A DNA stretch of 64,000 nucleotides from UBA1422 sp963676385 (GTDB lineage: Bacteria; Bacillota; Clostridia; Peptostreptococcales; Anaerovoracaceae). Numbering within the stretch: the first letter of the stretch is position 1; each line of letters opens with the position of its first letter. This document shows, piece after piece, positions 24,905 through 32,469 of the stretch. The position numbers were made by a program, and so were the translations under genes. The stretch covers positions 1-64,000 of the forward strand of contig CAXXMM010000006.1 in NCBI GenBank assembly GCA_963676385.2, in the 5' to 3' direction. Under the pieces are notes generated by a model. It saw only the letters and a program-made list of their open reading frames with translations, searched no databases and was not told the DNA's origin.

Positions 24905-26389
24905 TTAACGGTCCTTTAATGCAGTCTTAACCGCCGCCGCCATTTGATCCACTTCCACCACCTCTTTGTGGCGAATCGGCTTGTTTTGAAGTCCCAAAAG
25001 ACCGGAGGGCACGGGCACCTTGGTTGCCTTTTGGATGGCGTCCACCGAAGCAAACCCGTCTTTTCCTTTTCCTATGCCAATGGCATCGGCCACACTGTCT
25101 GCAAACTTGTAGGCACTGGCTGTGGAAGCGATTAGCGCCGGTGTATGGTCCTCTGTTTCCGCCAGGTAGTTTTCATATACCTTGTAAGCCACCGCCGTGT
25201 GGGTATCCATCAGATAGCCGTTTTGGTTGTACATTCTCCCAATGGTCTCATTGGTATCCTTCATGTCCGCAAACCCCCCGTAAAAGGGAGCCAGCGCCTT
25301 CTTCATGGCCGGAGTCACCTGATAAACCTTTTTCTTTTCCATCTGTTCCATAAGATTGCCAACCAAAGCACCGTCATTGCCGCTTAGGTGAAACAGCAGC
25401 CGCTCCAGATTGCTGGAAATCAAAATGTCCATGGAAGGTGAATTGGTCAGGTAAAAGTCTCTGCGAAGGTCGTACACACCGGTATTGATAAAATCCGTAA
25501 GAATGTTGTTTTCGTTGGAAGCGCAAATCAATCGATTCACCGGCAACCCCATTTGTCCCGCATAATAGGCCGCCAAAATATTGCCGAAATTTCCCGTTGG
25601 CACCACAATATTAATGGCATCTCCTGCCTTGATGGTCCCCTGCTCCACCAATTTCCCGTAGCCATACACATAGTAGGCCACCTGTGGAACCAGCCGTCCG
25701 ATATTAATGGAGTTGGCGGAAGAAAGCTTACAATTCATGGCTGCCAGCTGAGCTCCAAAATCCGAATCGTTAAAGATTTTTTTGACCCCTGCCTGGGCAT
25801 CGTCAAAATTCCCGGAAATAGCATACACATGGGTGTTGGCTCCTTCTTGAGAAGTCATCTGCCGTTCCTGCACCAGGCTCACCCCCTGATTGGGATAAAA
25901 AACAATAATCTCCGTCCCCGGCACATCGGCAAACCCTTCTAGGGCAGCTTTTCCCGTATCCCCTGAGGTAGCGGTCAAAATCACAATCTTTTTTTCTTCT
26001 TTTTCTTTATGAAGGGCGGTGGTCATCAAATAAGGAAGAATGGACAGGGCCATATCCTTAAAGGCAGCTGTTCTGCCATGATAAAGCTCCAGAAAATACC
26101 CTTCCCCGGCCTTGACCACAGGAACAATATCTTGGGCGTCAAACTTACTGTCATAGGCGCCGTCCACACAACGTTGAAGTTCCTCATCGGTGTAGTCTAC
26201 AAAGAATGCCTTTAATATTTGAAAAGCCACTTCCCTATAATTCTTCCCCGGCAGCTGAGCCAGGTCAATGGGAAGGGCCGGAATCTGCTCCGGAACATAA
26301 AGCCCCTTGTCTTCTGCGATGCCCCGGATAATCGCCTGGGCCGAAGACAAATGGTTACTGCTTCCTCTGGTACTTTGGTATTTCATCAT
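24905..26389 (-). CDS. thrC: threonine synthase
   Basis: A 494-residue PLP enzyme of the long (class I-like) threonine synthase type that makes threonine from phosphohomoserine. The PLP Lys is in HGRTAAFKDMAL (about residue 110), the phosphate-binding glycine loop in VPTGNFGNILAAYYAGQMG, and TATSGDTGKAALEGF lies before it. The N-terminal MKYQSTRG and SSAQAIIRGIAEDKGLYVP are typical. AAGGAGAAAAG precedes two consecutive ATG codons (26389 and 26386). The next gene, DUF6506-like, is on the other strand, so it is probably monocistronic. No T-box or threonine attenuator is visible in the short leader. Confidence 0.95.
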   Translation of the reverse strand: MMKYQSTRGSSNHLSSAQAIIRGIAEDKGLYVPEQIPALPIDLAQLPGKNYREVAFQILKAFFVDYTDEELQRCVDGAYDSKFDAQDIVPVVKAGEGYFLELYHGRTAAFKDMALSILPYLMTTALHKEKEEKKIVILTATSGDTGKAALEGFADVPGTEIIVFYPNQGVSLVQERQMTSQEGANTHVYAISGNFDDAQAGVKKIFNDSDFGAQLAAMNCKLSSANSINIGRLVPQVAYYVYGYGKLVEQGTIKAGDAINIVVPTGNFGNILAAYYAGQMGLPVNRLICASNENNILTDFINTGVYDLRRDFYLTNSPSMDILISSNLERLLFHLSGNDGALVGNLMEQMEKKKVYQVTPAMKKALAPFYGGFADMKDTNETIGRMYNQNGYLMDTHTAVAYKVYENYLAETEDHTPALIASTASAYKFADSVADAIGIGKGKDGFASVDAIQKATKVPVPSGLLGLQNKPIRHKEVVEVDQMAAAVKTALKDR

Positions 26390-26466
26390 TTACTTTTCTC
26401 CTTGTTGAATTTACAATAGATTATATCAATTACCGGACCATAACTCAACGAAAGAAAGGGCAAATC

Positions 26467-26793
26467 ATGAAAAGAAAAGTATGTTTTATGTTTATCAGCC
26501 CCGCCTGCAAAGAAAATCCCATGAAAACCATCATGGATTTGGGCCAGGGGGAAATGATTGTTATAGGAGTGGGCAGCTATGAAATGGCCTGCCAAGAGGC
26601 TGTCAAGCTGGCAAAAGAAGGAGTCATTATGATTGAGCTTTGCGGCGGATTTGGCACCATGGGTCACGCCAAAGTCACCGAGGCCCTCAAAGATGTGGAA
26701 TCTCCTTCCGGAAAAGTCTGGGTAGGCGTGGTTCGCTTCGACAACCACCCCGGATACGACAACCAAAGCGGCGACACCAAGTGGATGGCATAA
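26467..26793 (+). CDS. DUF6506-like small protein
   Basis: A 108-residue cytoplasmic protein with the pattern VCFMFISPACKENPMKTIMD, then GVGSYEMACQEAVKLAKEGVIMIELCGGFG, which matches the DUF6506 family of unknown role. A Cys in the IELCGGFG motif is followed by a Gly-rich turn, so a metal or cofactor site is possible but unproven. GAAAGGG lies nine bases before the ATG. It is divergent from thrC with 77 bases between starts. A more distantly similar product (ECCGWF-containing) is encoded at 48240-48785. Confidence 0.7.
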   Translation: MKRKVCFMFISPACKENPMKTIMDLGQGEMIVIGVGSYEMACQEAVKLAKEGVIMIELCGGFGTMGHAKVTEALKDVESPSGKVWVGVVRFDNHPGYDNQSGDTKWMA

Positions 26794-26915
26794 GGGGAAT
26801 TCCAAATCTAGCCTTCGGGCACAAAACTTCAACTGGACAACCCACCCAAAAACCGCTATAATGAGTTTTGCGCGAGGCCTCGCAGGCAAAATACCCGTCG
26901 CCTTACGCCAAACAT

Positions 26916-26990
26916 GTCCCGTTGGTCAAGTGGTCAAGACGTCGCCCTCTCACGGCGGATTCAGGGGTTCGACTCCCCTACGGGATACCA
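26916..26990 (+). tRNA. tRNA-Glu (CUC)
   Basis: A 75-base tRNA with encoded CCA. Acceptor GUCCCGU pairs with ACGGGAU, the anticodon loop CCUCUCA gives CUC, and the T arm is AGGGG-UUCGACU-CCCCU. Its 3' end is repeated at 27182-27200 and, decayed, at about 30401-30431. Confidence 0.95.
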
Positions 26991-26992
26991 AT

Positions 26993-27030
26993 TTCAAAAA
27001 GAGACTCTCTTTCGAGAGTCTCTTTTTGAA
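26993..27030 (+). terminator. terminator of tRNA-Glu
   Basis: TTCAAAAAGAGACTCTC and GAGAGTCTCTTTTTGAA pair over 17 bp around a TTTC loop, with the T run inside the stem tail. It starts two bases after CCA. Confidence 0.95.
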
Positions 27031-27039
27031 TTCTCTTAA

Positions 27040-27200
27040 ACCGGAGGGGAGTCGAACCTGAAAGGGCACGAGCGTCAGCGAAGCAGTCCTGCGGACTGAT
27101 GAGTAGAGAGTGGCCCAAGGCGCCTGTATGAGGCGCCGCAGGGCGGCAGTTGCAGAACCAAACTGCCAAAGCAACTGCATAACTCCCCTACGGGATACCA
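27040..27200 (+). repeat. structured tRNA-Glu-associated repeat element with att-like end
   Basis: It begins with an inverted T-arm copy (GGAGGGGAGTCGAACC, 27042-27057) and ends with a direct copy of the tRNA-Glu 3' end (ACTCCCCTACGGGATACCA, 27182-27200). Between them are three compact hairpins: CAGTCC-TGC-GGACTG, GGCGCC-TGTATGA-GGCGCC, and GCAGTTGC pairing with GCAACTGC around an inner GGCAGTT-type arm. It is GC-rich in an AT-rich setting. It could be a fold-back mobile element or a structured RNA. Confidence 0.6.
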
Positions 27201-27489
27201 AGAAAAAATCGTTGAAATTTGAACAATATAATCGATTTTTTTATGTCCGTGTTCCAAGCTAATTTCCTCGTTTATGCCTTGTTTCCCCCCTTTTGCTCAA
27301 GGGTGAGTGGGCAACATTGTGGGTAAAAGTTATTAAAGAAAAGCCGGCAATCAGGCATGCTGCTGCGCCGACGTGGGTATCTGTTATGCCTTGATCTGGA
27401 GGCCGCATAGAGTTACGGGGTGGTGAATAATTGTTAGTCACCATCATTAGGATATGCGCTTAGTTTTTATACAGGATTAACTTTATATA
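27201..27489. other. AT-rich stretch without a recognised gene
   Basis: A hairpin AAAAAATCG/CGATTTTTT (27206-27241) follows the tRNA-Glu copy and is a plausible terminator. The rest has open frames on the minus strand but none with codon pattern, ribosome site or similarity I can support. Confidence 0.5.
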
Positions 27490-27915
27490 TCATTGCAATG
27501 ATTCAACATTCTCCATCATATTACTTATCAATTCAAAATAATTCTCAATATTGGCCTTAATAATTATTGCCGTAATGATAAGCGAAGCTACACCTATTAT
27601 GATACCAAATATGGCAAATGTTTTTCCTTTTTCATTTTTCCGTTTATAATTTATCAAACCCAAGACAGATAAAACAATTCCTGCAATAGACAGAAGCCCT
27701 TGAAAATCGAAAATAAGTGAAATCCCCGATAGCGTGAATCCGAGAACGCACATAGTGTTGTAAGACACTTTCTCATTCGGTGCCTGATTCACCGAAATAT
27801 GAGGGTTGGTATCATTGGAAATCGGTTGTGATGAGGGTTCCAGTCTCCCCGCTCCACAATCCTTACAAAATACAGCGCCATCAGTTGTCTCTTTTCCACA
27901 AATTCTACAATACAT
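27490..27915 (-). CDS. zinc-ribbon, DUF4190-like membrane protein
   Basis: 141 residues. The N-terminus is a zinc ribbon (YCRICGKETTDGAVFCKDCG: two CxxC pairs). A polar linker follows, then three hydrophobic segments (about residues 55-75, 77-95 and 102-122) with the DUF4190-like pattern LGFTLSGISLIF and IAGIVLSVLGLI. Function unknown; such proteins are usually membrane sensors or accessory factors. ATG 27915 is favoured over a GTG six bases upstream because of spacing from AGGAGG. It is last in a likely operon with two micro-ORFs and an HTH-type gene. Confidence 0.75.
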   Translation of the reverse strand: MYCRICGKETTDGAVFCKDCGAGRLEPSSQPISNDTNPHISVNQAPNEKVSYNTMCVLGFTLSGISLIFDFQGLLSIAGIVLSVLGLINYKRKNEKGKTFAIFGIIIGVASLIITAIIIKANIENYFELISNMMENVESLQ

Positions 27916-27938
27916 TTTCACCGCCCTCCTATATTTTC

Positions 27939-28049
27939 TTAGTTTTTTGAGATGTTGGAATTGGCAGTAATTGCATCCGGAAGATTACCAATAATTTTGC
28001 ATGTGAAATTACATATCCCCACTGCTATTTTTCCGGCTCGTCCTTTCAT
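27939..28049 (-). CDS. possible micro-ORF, 36 aa
   Basis: The ATG at 28049 lies one base after the stop of the upstream micro-ORF, so translation may be coupled. The product is cationic at the N-terminus and amphipathic (KGRAGKIAVGICNF, then CKIIGNLPDAI), with two Cys. There is no family I know. GAAGG lies about 10 bases upstream. Too short for any statistical support; listed because of its position in a tight gene run. Confidence 0.35.
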   Translation of the reverse strand: MKGRAGKIAVGICNFTCKIIGNLPDAITANSNISKN

Positions 28050-28050
28050 C

Positions 28051-28143
28051 TCAATCGTCACCTTCCTCATCGTTCCATGTTGATGTGCAATGAACTTCAC
28101 CGCTATTTATATCCATAGCCATATCAAAAATTAGTTTACTCAT
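28051..28143 (-). CDS. possible micro-ORF, 30 aa
   Basis: The ATG at 28143 has AGAGGAAA at good spacing and lies 20 bases after the stop of the HTH-type gene. The product is acidic (SKLIFDMAMDINSGEVHC, then TWNDEEGDD). There is no signal peptide. Recognition is impossible at this length; support is position and ribosome site only. Confidence 0.4.
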   Translation of the reverse strand: MSKLIFDMAMDINSGEVHCTSTWNDEEGDD

Positions 28144-28163
28144 AATTGATTTTCCTCTTATAA

Positions 28164-29405
28164 TTATTCAAACTCATTACGAATGTTGATTATTTGATTA
28201 TATGTATTATTCAAATCTTCAATTAGATAATTGATTTTTACTTCTTGTGATTTATTTTTTGATTGAATGATATTTGTTATCAACCCACCATCCGTTCCTC
28301 CGAATAAGGCTATGATGCTTTTTTCTTCGTTGAAGCTAATATCATTCAAGATGTCTTTTGTATAATGATCTCTTATTTCATTGTAAATTGAATCCTTTGG
28401 CAAGCCATGTCGAGCATCTTCTGCGTTAATCATATTATCAATTAATGTCTTTAATTTAGTGTATGTGTCTCGATTGTGCTCAATGGATTTTCTTATTGCA
28501 AATTCGACTAGTCCATGATTATATTTTATCAAATCATCCAATACTTCGGAAATGAAAGGGAATATGAATCTATGTTTTCGTTCAATCCCATCTTCATATT
28601 CTATTGGATCCCTAATGTCAAATCCATTCGTAAAGTAATCAACAATCTCATTTGAAGAAGCTGCAATACCGGCGATTAGCTCCTTATCATAGTATTTATT
28701 CAGATCAGTTTTACATATTAAAAAATATGATGCATTATAATATTCTGGGATTTCTTTTGCCCGTAGAGATATTAAAATCTTTAAGCTATTGTTTTGGACA
28801 GCAAGTGCGATGAGTTTCATTCTTAATTTTTCATTACGCAATTGCTGCGGTAAATAGTAATCAACATTCCCTATGTTTCGGTCTTTTATGCTTGTCCCCG
28901 CCCCAAACTTATTATGAGGATTCTTATCCTCCGCCTTATCAAACCAGATAATCTTTTCATCAAACAGGTACTCAATGAAATCAAAATTCTTAAATTTTAT
29001 TGCATAATCAAGCACTGTGTTGCTGTACTCATCTGGATTCAGAAAAGGTCTATCCTTATGATTAATATATTCTTCCCATAAATGCTTGTCTCTTGAAAAG
29101 GCAACACCATAATTGGTCAAGTGATTTTTCTGGGGCACAAAGGTCTTTTCGGCGCTTAATATCTCCTCACATGTAACATCCAACAGTTTCGTAAAAATTG
29201 GCAAGTCATAGGTTTGAATTGCTTTTTTGCCTTGTATCATTTGTGAAATCCGGTTTGCCATTTTTCTTGTTTCATCATCGTTTACTTCTCCACCCACATA
29301 TGATATGTATGCTTGGCAAAACCTTCTCTGATTCTCGAACTTTTCAGTTATTAACTTTAGAAGATATTGTCCTATTATTTTGTTATTTTGTTCCAAATCA
29401 AACAT
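28164..29405 (-). CDS. HTH protein with ankyrin-like C-terminal repeats
   Basis: 413 residues. Residues 8-80 resemble an XRE-type helix-turn-helix (RFCQAYISYVGGEV, then KMANRISQMIQGKKAIQTYDLPIFTKLLDVTCEEIL). From residue 95 to about 260 there are repeated helical pairs in which a VLDYAIKFKNFDFIEYLFD pattern recurs (LIALAVQNNSLKILISL, ELIAGIAASSNEIVDYFTN), like degenerate ankyrin repeats. The remainder is helical. AAAGGAGGC precedes the ATG. It is followed closely by two micro-ORFs and a zinc-ribbon membrane protein on the same strand. A DNA-binding regulator with a protein- or peptide-sensing repeat domain is the best guess; there is no named family. Confidence 0.65.
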   Translation of the reverse strand: MFDLEQNNKIIGQYLLKLITEKFENQRRFCQAYISYVGGEVNDDETRKMANRISQMIQGKKAIQTYDLPIFTKLLDVTCEEILSAEKTFVPQKNHLTNYGVAFSRDKHLWEEYINHKDRPFLNPDEYSNTVLDYAIKFKNFDFIEYLFDEKIIWFDKAEDKNPHNKFGAGTSIKDRNIGNVDYYLPQQLRNEKLRMKLIALAVQNNSLKILISLRAKEIPEYYNASYFLICKTDLNKYYDKELIAGIAASSNEIVDYFTNGFDIRDPIEYEDGIERKHRFIFPFISEVLDDLIKYNHGLVEFAIRKSIEHNRDTYTKLKTLIDNMINAEDARHGLPKDSIYNEIRDHYTKDILNDISFNEEKSIIALFGGTDGGLITNIIQSKNKSQEVKINYLIEDLNNTYNQIINIRNEFE

Positions 29406-29432
29406 TTCAAATGCCTCCTTTGTTATTTTGAT

Positions 29433-29687
29433 TCAATTGTACAACAAAAAGCATATTATTATATCCTTTGTTTGTGTACACATAAGGCATACTTTTTTAT
29501 CATTATCTAAAATCATATACTTTTTGCATACAATATAGAGCCACTGGGGAGCAGTTCTTTTATGGATTATTGAATAGAAATTGCCAGTTTGTAGGTTGAC
29601 ATTCAACTCAAAATGCTCTGATGGCAACAGCCATTGGTTTTTTGAATTTGTCGAATCCAGCTTTAACAACATACAATTTCCTGTCAA
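29433..29687 (-). CDS. doubtful ORF after the HEPN pseudogene
   Basis: An 84-codon frame starting at TTG 29687 that overlaps the stop of the HEPN gene (TTGA). No signal, domain or similarity is recognised and the C-terminal part is unusually hydrophobic (IIICFLLYN). It may be a relic or chance frame. Confidence 0.25.
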   Translation of the reverse strand: MTGNCMLLKLDSTNSKNQWLLPSEHFELNVNLQTGNFYSIIHKRTAPQWLYIVCKKYMILDNDKKVCLMCTQTKDIIICFLLYN

Positions 29688-30111
29688 ATGCTAGTAGCCT
29701 CAAAAGCGTGTAAAAGTGTAGATAGTTCTTCATTATCTTTAATAAACCCAAATAAATAGGATTCTGTTATTAGGAACTGTATATTTTTATGATTCTTTGT
29801 CGCCATTATTTGGCCTTCGTCTACTGTAACTTGAAAACTGTGAATAATCCTGTTTCTCTTCGATACTATCTTTTCAAAGAGTTGAGCAATCTTCGTACCA
29901 GACTTTTTTGAAATAGTCTCTTTAACTAGCGGTGCAGATCCCCAGAATTTTTGTCTATAAGTTCAAACCAAGAATATTTTTGGGGTTCACCGACTCTCAA
30001 AATGTTTTCAATAATAAAACTGGGATTAGAGTTAAAGACGCATATTGCACTTCCAAGCAATTCTCTATATTTTTTTGTCGAGAATGCTTGCCTAGTATAT
30101 TCTTCGTACAT
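29684..30111 (-). pseudogene. HEPN-like small protein, frameshifted
   Basis: The first 57 codons (EEYTRQAFSTKKYRELLG, then FIIENILRVGEPQKYSWFELIDKNSG) and the last 81 codons, which lie in another frame (KETISKKSGTKIAQLF, then SKRNRIIHSFQVT), together match a small Bacillota protein with the HEPN-type motif RNRIIH (RxxxxH). The shift, probably one lost base, is near 29934. Active HEPN proteins are RNases in toxin-antitoxin and defence loci. A complete gene would code for about 137 residues. With the frameshift it is likely dead, unless the base is a sequencing error. Confidence 0.65.
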
Positions 30112-30183
30112 CGAATACTCCTTTAATCACTTTTTGATTGTAATTATAGATCAAATATCTGAATCGATTTACCACTGACCACA

Positions 30184-30213
30184 ACAAAAAAGCACACAAA
30201 AGTGCACTTTCAA
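30184..30213 (-). repeat. repeat R1, copy f (hairpin only)
   Basis: AAAAAAGCACACAAAAGTGCACTTTC, the hairpin of the R1 family, without the long flank. It shows the family is not limited to the tRNA-Ser side. Confidence 0.55.
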
Positions 30214-30400
30214 TTCTTGGTATGCGTCAAAAAACGAGTCCTAGGTATCGTAATTTCATGTATATAGAAACCGGAACCTTTGAAGGCCGCTTGTTCTTCA
30301 AGTCATATATTTTTTTACAGTTCCCACAGGACCAATTTACGAGGTCAACTACAACAAAAATTGCAGTTACTTATATAATACCACCATTAAATTTACAAAG

Positions 30401-30431
30401 CCTCAGGGGTTCAACTGCCCTGCAGGATGTC
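30401..30431 (+). other. decayed copy of the tRNA-Glu 3' end
   Basis: CTCAGGGGTTCAACTGCCCT, then GCAGGATGTCA, compared with TTCAGGGGTTCGACTCCCCT, then ACGGGATACCA in the tRNA gene: about 24 of 31 bases agree, in the same orientation. Probably the far boundary of the element that entered tRNA-Glu. Confidence 0.5.
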
Positions 30432-30494
30432 ATCAAAAATACGTCTGAATTTCAAGGGTTATATCCGTTTTTATTATATATGCCCCTCGCAAAT

Positions 30495-30557
30495 CTACTT
30501 CATGTATTTCGTTTGCGCCTTATACGTTCGAATCATTTCTTCCACTATTGTATTCAT
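30495..30557 (-). pseudogene. abiEii 5' remnant
   Basis: The ATG overlaps the stop of the AbiEi frame (ATGA), as is normal for abiEi-abiEii. The first 20 codons (MNTIVEEMIRTYKAQTKYMK) resemble the N-terminus of AbiEii nucleotidyltransferase toxins, then a stop follows and similarity ends. The toxin body is missing. Confidence 0.5.
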
Positions 30558-31123
30558 TTCAGCATCCTTCCCATAAGACCGTACAAGCTCTTCACATTTC
30601 TACTTGGATACTCTTCTGCAAGCATCTTCAAATTTTCAAGATTTATGTTGCTGAGTTCCTGTTCATCAATCCGCAAATCAACAAATAAAAGATTCTGAAA
30701 CTCTCTATAATTGTTTACCGGCCTCATCTTATACAATTGGTCGCAAAGCGCTTTTTCTTTTGATGCTATCATAAAGGAGTAGCTGCCTTCTTCTATTATT
30801 TCCAGCCCCATGGAGTAAACTGATGATGGAACATCTCTATATGTAAATGTTCTAAAGGAATTTACAAATCTTTTCTTTTTTCTCTTTTCAAAGGTTGCTG
30901 ACGTAAACGTATACACAGCCTCCGGAATCATCCCATAATACCCAAGAGCAAATTCAAATGACAAATAGGAGGGGCCATAAATACTTCCTGCCAGCAGATA
31001 GCCGGGAGGAATTCTGTCTGTCTCATAAAGTCCCTTGGTAATCTTTATATATTTTCCCTTCTAAGCCATGCGTGTCAATTTGTGCATAGGACTTGCATAT
31101 TTTCTCTGTTCATTCAGAATCAC
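30554..31123 (-). pseudogene. AbiEi-like antitoxin with an in-frame amber stop
   Basis: The frame from GTG 31123 reads VILNEQRKYASPMHKLTRMA, then TAG (31063-31061), then KGKYIKITKGLYETDRIPPGY, and the AbiEi body (GPSYLSFEFALGYYGMIPEAVYT, TSATFEKRKKKRF, FTYRDVPSSV, ASKEKALCDQLY) to 30554. AbiEi is the antitoxin and repressor of type IV abortive-infection systems. The first few residues of the winged helix also seem lost at the junction with the next gene. With the toxin reduced to 20 codons, the module is dead. Homology in one frame on both sides of the TAG makes a nonsense mutation more likely than chance. Confidence 0.75.
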
Positions 31124-31138
31124 CGCCGTTGTTTCATT

Positions 31139-31690
31139 TCAATCCTTCCACAACAATTGCTTAATCCCAATCACCACCAGAAAAACAACTCCTCCGGCAC
31201 CTACAACAAGAAAGCATACAGGAATCAACGATTCCATTGCGGTCAAAGGATGGTCACTATCCGAAAACATCGTCTTAAATAACCCATAGTTCTGTATTGA
31301 CAGCCAAATGGCAGTCCCTAGATACAACAATCCATATAGACCTCGTTCCTCATCCTGTTGAAAAGCAGTTTGCAGCATGCCATTTTTGATGACGTGTTGA
31401 CCGTACACATTGGTTTTCGACCCATTTATGACAAGTGTATCCACTTGATTTTTTTTATACCTGACATTTCCTGCAACCAGCACCACCCCATCTATGATAA
31501 AAACCAACATATAGATTGAAGATGCCGTTATCAGGGTCATGGCAGGAATACCCAAACGTTCACTTCCCACCAACTGCAATATAAATAGGATTGCGCCAAC
31601 GGCAATCAAACACCAGTTGAAAACAATCCACTTCTTACCCATTACTTTAATGCTGATTCTGTCATACGCCCAATCAAATTTATTGTTCAT
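31139..31690 (-). CDS. multi-pass membrane protein, unknown
   Basis: A 183-residue protein with four or five hydrophobic segments (about residues 23-43, 47-72, 110-128 and 150-180) and a cytosolic loop around residue 80. ATG 31690 follows GGGGGAAG; an upstream in-frame start extends into the gene before it. It lies 16 bases after the MetH-activation-like gene and is probably co-transcribed. I do not recognise the family. Its stop codon overlaps the beginning of the AbiEi relic, so the island seems to have ended right at this gene. Confidence 0.65.
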   Translation of the reverse strand: MNNKFDWAYDRISIKVMGKKWIVFNWCLIAVGAILFILQLVGSERLGIPAMTLITASSIYMLVFIIDGVVLVAGNVRYKKNQVDTLVINGSKTNVYGQHVIKNGMLQTAFQQDEERGLYGLLYLGTAIWLSIQNYGLFKTMFSDSDHPLTAMESLIPVCFLVVGAGGVVFLVVIGIKQLLWKD

Positions 31691-31706
31691 TTTACTTCCC
31701 CCCAAA

Positions 31707-32408
31707 CTATTTTTCCAAAACATCCTCCAAATGAACATTGGGGCAAGTATCCCTACGTTCACAGATATCGCAAGGTCTAATTCGATTCTCATCCTTCTCC
31801 AGTTTGAGACCTAATATCCCTGAAACTGTTTTTTTGGGATGCATCATATATTTATCATTTAACGTTACCCCGATTTCACCGGGCATCAACAACTCAAAAA
31901 TCGGTGTTTGCATTTCCAGTGGAAGATCCGATTGGCCGGGACTAAAAGAATAGGTTGCATAGATTCCCTCTTCTTCTAAACGTTTGGCAATGGTTTTCGT
32001 AACCCATGAATCCGCGCATTCAATAAAAGCCGTCCCCCAATGGTCCAAAAATAATTTATTGAACATGTTCTCCTCTGCTTCATCCGCCTCTTCATAGCCA
32101 AAGAGAGTGGCAACATAAAAAACAAGCTCAAAAGAATTGCGAAACACCTCAGACAGTATCTTCGATTCTAACACCCTGCCATTTTTTAATGTTAGCAAGT
32201 CGCCATTAATCTCCTCCAGTTCATAAGATTCATAAATGGCTTTCATTTGAAATTTGTCATTGGCAATGGTTTTCGTCATGTCAAAGGCTTTTTTGTATTT
32301 CGGGTGGATGTTGTTCACATCAATCTTCAGCATTTGCCCAAATAATTTTTCAATGCCCATTAACTTCTCTACCGGAACGTCAATGGTTTCCCGTTTTACT
32401 TTATTCAC
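31707..32408 (-). CDS. methionine synthase activation-domain protein
   Basis: A 233-residue protein related to the C-terminal reactivation domain of MetH, which returns inactive cob(II)alamin to the methyl form using SAM and a flavodoxin-type donor. Marks are SFSPGQSDLPLEMQTPIFELL, then GVTLNDKYMMHPKKTVSGILGL, the SAM-site counterpart. A C-terminal CDICERRDTCPN adds three Cys that could bind a metal cluster. The start is GTG with AAAGGA nine bases before. The split fits the separate homocysteine/MTHFR and folate methyltransferase genes at 5.6-8.2 kb. It may instead serve another corrinoid methyltransferase. Confidence 0.8.
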   Translation of the reverse strand: MNKVKRETIDVPVEKLMGIEKLFGQMLKIDVNNIHPKYKKAFDMTKTIANDKFQMKAIYESYELEEINGDLLTLKNGRVLESKILSEVFRNSFELVFYVATLFGYEEADEAEENMFNKLFLDHWGTAFIECADSWVTKTIAKRLEEEGIYATYSFSPGQSDLPLEMQTPIFELLMPGEIGVTLNDKYMMHPKKTVSGILGLKLEKDENRIRPCDICERRDTCPNVHLEDVLEK

Positions 32409-32469
32409 TGTTCAAGTCCTTTCAATAATTTTTGCCACTTCCGGCACCTTCCTTTTCAGGCAAAATCCT

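Larger units (their letters stand above)
30112..30494. other. non-coding stretch with R1 copy f and a decayed tRNA-Glu end
   Basis: Promoter region of the HEPN gene, then R1 hairpin f (30184-30213), then the tRNA-Glu-like relic at 30401-30431. The open frame across this region on the plus strand has no support. Confidence 0.5.

Noticed and set aside
26390..26466. Possible T-box or attenuator before thrC
   Set aside because: The leader is too short and has no T-box sequence.
27259..27447. 62-codon ORF on the minus strand
   Set aside because: No ribosome site, odd composition, and lies in a repeat-rich gap; not supported.
30222..30698. 158-codon ORF on the plus strand
   Set aside because: It crosses the tRNA-Glu relic and the AbiE remnants, which are read on the other strand; no site or domain.
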